This document shows, piece by piece, positions 5,751 to 8,423 of a stretch of 8,423 nt of DNA. Below the pieces are notes generated by a model. The model was not told the DNA's origin, did not search any database, and saw only the letters and a program-made list of their open reading frames with translations. This DNA comes from Acidobacteriota bacterium. GTDB lineage: Bacteria; Acidobacteriota; Terriglobia; Terriglobales; Acidobacteriaceae. Position 1 is the stretch's first letter. Every line of letters begins with the position of its first letter. The position numbers and the translations under genes are program-made. The stretch covers positions 1 through 8,423 of the forward strand of contig JAJZCX010000051.1 in assembly GCA_021851625.1 (NCBI GenBank), given 5' to 3'.

Positions 5751-6572
5751 ATGAATCGTAGCGCACGCATTTTTGCAATGGCTGCCGCAGTTGCCGCAAT
5801 GTTGTCCTTGAGCACCGGCTGTAGCCGTCTCCAGGCGCGGGATCAATTGAACAAGGGTGTACAAGCGTACAAAAATGGCCGGTATGAAGAGGCCATCACG
5901 CACTTTCAGCAGGCCGTGCAATTGGACCCGACCCTGCCCATGACCCGTCTGTATTTGGCGACAGCCTATGCGCAGCAGGTGGTTCCCAATGTAACGACGG
6001 CAGAGAACCTTCGCAATGCGGTGCTGGCCGTCGATCAGTATACGGATGTGCTGAAAAAGAATCCCAACGATCTGACCGCACTGAAGGGCATTGCGCAAAT
6101 CTATTTCAACATTGGTCAGTTCGAACAGGCCAAGGACTATCAACAAAAAGTGATAGCTGCAGATCCCAAAAATGCTGAGGCCTACTACACCATTGGGGTC
6201 ATTGACTGGACGCTGTCCTATAAGAATGCCACGGCTGTGCATCGCGCGTTGAACATTCAGGACAACGGCGACGCCATCAAGGACAAGACCGTCTGCGCAT
6301 CCCTTCAGGCGCAAAACGGCCCACTGGTGCAGGAAGGCATGAACTATCTGATGCAGGCCGTGCAGATTCGTCCCAACTACGACGATGCCATGGCCTACAT
6401 CAACCTGATGTATCGCCGCAAGGCGGAGATTGAATGCGGCGATGATACGGCACGCTTGGCGGATTTGGATCAGGCTAATCAGTGGGCACAAAAGTCCATG
6501 AGCACCCGCAAGGCGAACGAAGCCAGAAAGAATTCGCAAACACCGGGCGGAATCGTGCTCGATCAGAAGTAA
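5751..6572 (+). CDS. TPR-repeat probable lipoprotein
   Basis: This is a 273-residue protein with a signal peptide (basic MNRSAR, hydrophobic 7-20) ending STGC; Cys24 is a likely lipidation site, although the -3 residue is Ser rather than the usual Leu. It should be anchored in the periplasm. Tetratricopeptide repeats are seen at about 32-65 (GVQAYKNGRYEEAITHFQQA), 66-105 (degenerate), 106-141 (GIAQIYFNIGQFEQAKDYQQ), 142-175 and 190-225. Cys182 and Cys228 could form a disulfide. The C-terminal 25 residues are polar and look disordered. TPRs bind other proteins; no enzyme motif is present. Its place directly after tonB-exbB-exbD-exbD suggests a periplasmic partner of that motor or of its receptors, but this is inference. 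A terminator follows it. I recall similar proteins beside ExbD in acidobacteria but know of no assigned function. Confidence 0.85.
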   Translation: MNRSARIFAMAAAVAAMLSLSTGCSRLQARDQLNKGVQAYKNGRYEEAITHFQQAVQLDPTLPMTRLYLATAYAQQVVPNVTTAENLRNAVLAVDQYTDVLKKNPNDLTALKGIAQIYFNIGQFEQAKDYQQKVIAADPKNAEAYYTIGVIDWTLSYKNATAVHRALNIQDNGDAIKDKTVCASLQAQNGPLVQEGMNYLMQAVQIRPNYDDAMAYINLMYRRKAEIECGDDTARLADLDQANQWAQKSMSTRKANEARKNSQTPGGIVLDQK

Positions 6573-6611
6573 AAGCAGTTCAGCAAAGGTGAAAGCAGAA
6601 AATGTGCACAC

Positions 6612-6647
6612 AAAAGGCCTCCGTTCGCGGAGGCCTTTCGTCTTTGG
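6612..6647 (+). terminator. Intrinsic terminator after the TPR gene
   Basis: AAAGGCCTCCG (6613-6623) and CGGAGGCCTTT (6628-6638) form a perfect 11-bp stem around a TTCG loop, ending TTTCGTCTTT. It lies 40 bases after the TPR stop and ends the tonB-exb-TPR transcript. On the minus strand the same stem is followed by TTTTG, so it may also stop transcription arriving from the convergent RDD gene. Confidence 0.85.
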
Positions 6648-6785
6648 GGAAATGCGGAAATACGAGCGCATTCACTTTCAGCGTTCACATTTCAGGTGCC
6701 CTATGCAAGCCGTCATTTGGCATGAGTGGTGGAAGGTCAGAGGTCACAACGCATTCACGACTGTGAACACTCTTACCGAAAATGC
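6648..6785. other. Convergent intergenic region without a gene
   Basis: This stretch lies between the terminator and the RDD stop codon. I see no coding region with a ribosome-binding site, no RNA gene and no repeat of note. A five-pair hairpin, TTCAC (6754-6758) / GTGAA (6763-6767), is present but has no T-run on either strand. Confidence 0.5.
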
Positions 6786-8003
6786 TTAATAGGAACGAAG
6801 AAACAGACCGCTGATGCGGTCATGCCAGCAGAGGCCTTCCTCGTCAAAGGCAGCCCAAAGAAAGCCCAAACCCAGCGGTAGTGCGGAGATCCACCATGCG
6901 GGAATGCGGCGTAACAGCATGGAGCGCGTTGGGTTGCTGTCGTCCATGGTGCAGAAGGCGATGCGCGCATAGCGCATGCCCGCCGTGGCGTAGCCAAGTG
7001 AAAAAAACATGCCCTGATAGAGCAGCCAAAGCGCTCCGTAAACAAAGATGCTAATCGTCATGGCCAACTTGCCGCCGGGCAATTGGGGCGATGTGAGCGC
7101 AAAGACAAATAAAAACGCAAAAAGTGCACCCGTAACCAGTGAGAAATCCACGGCGAAGGCCATGGCTCGACTGCCCGCCGTGGCCACAGGGAGCGGCAGG
7201 TCCAGTGTTGGCGATGGATGCTCCTCGTTGGTGGATATTTGCGCATGTGCATCGAGGTAGATTGCATCCGGCAGACCCTGCGCTGTTGTCTCTGAAAATA
7301 GCGCCGCGTCCATCTGCGTTGCCGTCGGGGTCTCGACCTCAAAGATGCGCAGTTGAATCTGCGCAGCAGGTTCGGGCGCGGAGTCATCCACGGACTTCGA
7401 TCGCTCTGTCAATCGCGGACGAGCGCGGCGCACCGCCACAATCTCGCGTGGAAACGGAATCAAATTTGCGGGCAGCGATTGCTGCGGAATCACCATCGAA
7501 TCAGCAAAGACATCCTCGACGGCCGGTGCGGCAACGGCTATAGCCACCCTCGCTGCCATGATGGGAAGCTGCGGTTGTTCGTTGCGCAGGGAATCGTCAT
7601 CAAAGTGCTGTGCGTCGCAGTCGATTTCTGGATTGACGGGAGCAGGCGGGTGCTCGATCGTATTCGGTGCTGCGACTGTGGCCGTAGCAACGGGTTCAGG
7701 CGCGCGTGCGGATGCGTACGCTGGGCTTTGCACGGTAGAAAATGCTGCGCTGAAGAGCGGAGCCTCCGCATAACGCGCAGCCACAGAGGCGGCAATGCGT
7801 GCAGCGCGCGCCGCACGTTCTGCATCGGGTGCAGGATGCGACTGCGCAGGATCCCGTGCATCGACGACGTGCGTGGTCTGCTGTTGTCGAGCGCGCCGCT
7901 CCGCCACGCGATCCGCCACCTCCTGCTTCCAATTTGCAGACGCGGGATCCTGCTCCGCAAACGGAAGGGAAGTCGTGGCCGAAGCTGAAGCGTTGGAGCG
8001 CAT
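6786..8003 (-). CDS. RDD-family membrane protein with long low-complexity N-terminus
   Basis: The 405-residue protein has two parts. Residues 1-270 are Ala/Pro/Arg-rich and probably cytoplasmic and mostly disordered, with islands WKQEVADRVAERRARQQ (25-41), ARIAASVAARYAEAP (68-82) and LIPFPREIVAVRRARPRL (181-198). Residues 275-405 are an RDD domain: Arg279 and Asp286 in SRAMAFAVDFSLV, membrane segments at about 283-305, 313-336 and 366-387, GYATAGMRYARI (337-348) and the ending WHDRISGLFL (393-402). RDD proteins are inner-membrane proteins of largely unknown role; some have been linked to sodium/proton exchange. The 181-198 motif resembles acidobacterial homologues as I remember them. ATG 8003 is bounded by an in-frame stop at 8030-8028 and has no Shine-Dalgarno site. 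The gene is convergent with the exb cluster and divergent from the lptD-like gene. Function unassigned. Confidence 0.85.
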   Translation of the reverse strand: MRSNASASATTSLPFAEQDPASANWKQEVADRVAERRARQQQTTHVVDARDPAQSHPAPDAERAARAARIAASVAARYAEAPLFSAAFSTVQSPAYASARAPEPVATATVAAPNTIEHPPAPVNPEIDCDAQHFDDDSLRNEQPQLPIMAARVAIAVAAPAVEDVFADSMVIPQQSLPANLIPFPREIVAVRRARPRLTERSKSVDDSAPEPAAQIQLRIFEVETPTATQMDAALFSETTAQGLPDAIYLDAHAQISTNEEHPSPTLDLPLPVATAGSRAMAFAVDFSLVTGALFAFLFVFALTSPQLPGGKLAMTISIFVYGALWLLYQGMFFSLGYATAGMRYARIAFCTMDDSNPTRSMLLRRIPAWWISALPLGLGFLWAAFDEEGLCWHDRISGLFLRSY

Positions 8004-8041
8004 GGATACAGAGCGAAAAATACCCGCTCATTTTTTTATCG

Positions 8042-8066
8042 CAGAATGCGCAGAAAAACGCCAGAA
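8042..8066. repeat. Three CAGAA direct repeats near RDD start
   Basis: CAGAA occurs at 8042-8046, 8051-8055 and 8062-8066, with start spacings of 9 and 11 bases, close to one helical turn. The second and third run into A-tracts. Repeats on one DNA face can be binding sites for a regulator, but the unit is short and low in complexity. Confidence 0.4.
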
Positions 8067-8124
8067 AAAAATGCACCTATTTTGCAGCAGTTCATTGAGA
8101 AGAGATTTCGTGGATCGAGAATCG

Positions 8125-8141
8125 CAAGCAATTCTTGCTTG
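8125..8141. repeat. Palindrome CAAGCAA-TTC-TTGCTTG
   Basis: There are seven-base perfect inverted arms (8125-8131 and 8135-8141) around TTC. It lies near the middle of the divergent gap, 45 bp from the lptD-like start and 122 bp from the RDD start. This is the shape of a dimeric regulator's operator, or a small hairpin. No known regulator consensus is recognised. Confidence 0.5.
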
Positions 8142-8168
8142 GGAACAGTGCTGTGGCACAGGCGATAC

Positions 8169-8185
8169 ACTAGCTTCACGCTAGT
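8169..8185 (+). repeat. Inverted repeat abutting the lptD-like start codon
   Basis: ACTAGC (8169-8174) and GCTAGT (8180-8185) are perfect inverse complements around TTCAC. The right arm ends on the base before ATG 8186, where an SD-bearing leader would normally lie. It may be an operator over the promoter or an RNA hairpin at the start. Confidence 0.45.
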
Positions 8186-8423
8186 ATGCGGGCAATTTTG
8201 TTGAGGATATACGCGCTGCAGCCTGTGCTTTGGTTGGCCATGGCATCGGCACCGGGACTGGGCCAGGCCCTGCCCAACGCACCCGTGCCGAATGGGGCCG
8301 ACAACAGCGCCATGCAAAGCATTCCTCTCGCGCAGCCTGTTCTTATGGCTCCCAGCGGAGTTCCCATCACCATCCACGCGCAGGAGCAGGAAAAACAGGG
8401 CGATCTATACACGCTGCGTGGAG
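8186..8423 (+). CDS. lptD: LptD-like LPS-assembly outer-membrane protein, N-terminal part
   Basis: LptD (OstA/Imp) is the outer-membrane barrel that, with LptE, inserts lipopolysaccharide into the outer leaflet. Only the first 79 residues are in the window. A signal peptide is visible (MRAILLR, then hydrophobic 8-28), with likely cleavage after Ala28 (GLGQA) or Ala22. A Pro-rich spacer follows, then VPITIHAQEQEKQGDLYTLRG (59-79), which matches the start of the LptA/LptD-type beta-jellyroll domain. ATG 8186 is nearly forced: an in-frame TAG at 8171-8173 lies just upstream and no other start codon intervenes. No Shine-Dalgarno sequence precedes it. An LptA- or OstA-domain protein other than LptD is possible, since the barrel is outside the window. 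Confidence 0.7.
   Translation, partial: MRAILLRIYALQPVLWLAMASAPGLGQALPNAPVPNGADNSAMQSIPLAQPVLMAPSGVPITIHAQEQEKQGDLYTLRG

Larger units (their letters stand above)
8004..8185. promoter_or_regulatory. Divergent control region between RDD gene and lptD-like gene
   Basis: The 182-bp gap must hold promoters for two divergent genes. It is AT-richer than its surroundings near the RDD start, with A/T tracts at 8016-8020, 8031-8037, 8054-8058 and 8065-8071. I see no convincing -35/-10 pair for either gene; TACACT (8166-8171) is a weak -10 candidate for the lptD-like gene. Two palindromes and a CAGAA repeat set, listed separately, lie inside. Confidence 0.5.

Noticed and set aside
5685..6671. Open frame of 328 codons antisense to the TPR gene
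   Set aside because: It runs through the terminator stem and the TPR ribosome-binding site and encodes nothing recognisable; it is a shadow of the sense gene.
6754..6767. TTCAC/GTGAA hairpin as a terminator for the RDD gene
   Set aside because: It has only five pairs and no T-run on the minus strand; the stem at 6613-6638 is a better candidate.
6589..6789. Small plus-strand open frame of 66 codons after the TPR gene
   Set aside because: It contains the terminator hairpin, has no good ribosome-binding site, and its product resembles nothing I recognise.
7353..7988. Plus-strand open frame of 211 codons over the RDD gene
   Set aside because: It encodes an Arg/Cys-rich product typical of a wrong frame; the minus-strand frame has a clear RDD domain.
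1..8423. Mobile element, prophage, CRISPR, defence system or tRNA in the window
   Set aside because: I saw no transposase, integrase, long terminal repeats, regularly spaced repeats or tRNA-like sequence; all recognised genes are envelope housekeeping functions.

Overview
The window reads as a piece of an Acidobacteriota genome, most like class Terriglobia (Acidobacteriaceae). This is inferred from recalled family resemblance, not from a search. The grounds are: separate secD and secF followed by tonB-exbB-exbD-exbD-TPR; a long SecF periplasmic domain; and an RDD protein with the long N-terminal tail and 'FPRE.VA..R.RPRL' motif that I associate with that phylum. It is a moderately GC-rich, Gram-negative-type chromosome with no sign of mobile DNA.

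Layout, plus strand first. 1-1551 is secD without its 5' end, and 1588-2793 is secF; together they form the proton-driven SecDF accessory complex of protein export. A 149-bp leader follows, then an energy-transduction cluster: tonB (2943-3671), exbB (3789-4532), two different exbD paralogues (4704-5144 and 5216-5653), and a TPR probable lipoprotein (5751-6572). A clear intrinsic terminator at 6612-6647 closes the cluster. On the minus strand, 8003-6786 encodes an RDD-family membrane protein convergent with the cluster. Divergent from it, at 8186, starts the N-terminal part of a protein that looks like LptD, the outer-membrane LPS translocon, cut by the window edge.

The genes share an envelope theme. 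SecDF helps move outer-membrane and periplasmic proteins across the inner membrane. TonB/ExbB/ExbD converts proton motive force into work on outer-membrane transporters. The TPR protein probably sits in the periplasm beside them, and LptD builds the outer leaflet.

I found no clearly new system. The unusual signals are mostly in the non-coding gaps. Every gap from tonB to the TPR gene is 71-171 bp long and contains an inverted repeat. One is a 15-bp stem between exbB and the first exbD; another is terminator-like and straddles the stop codon of the second exbD. The tonB leader contains three short segments that could form two mutually exclusive hairpins, one of which hides the ribosome-binding site. 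The divergent RDD/lptD gap has palindromes and CAGAA direct repeats, and neither flanking start codon has a Shine-Dalgarno sequence.

The largest gaps without a gene are 6573-6785 (213 bp) and 8004-8185 (182 bp). I see no RNA gene, CRISPR array, insertion sequence or origin.
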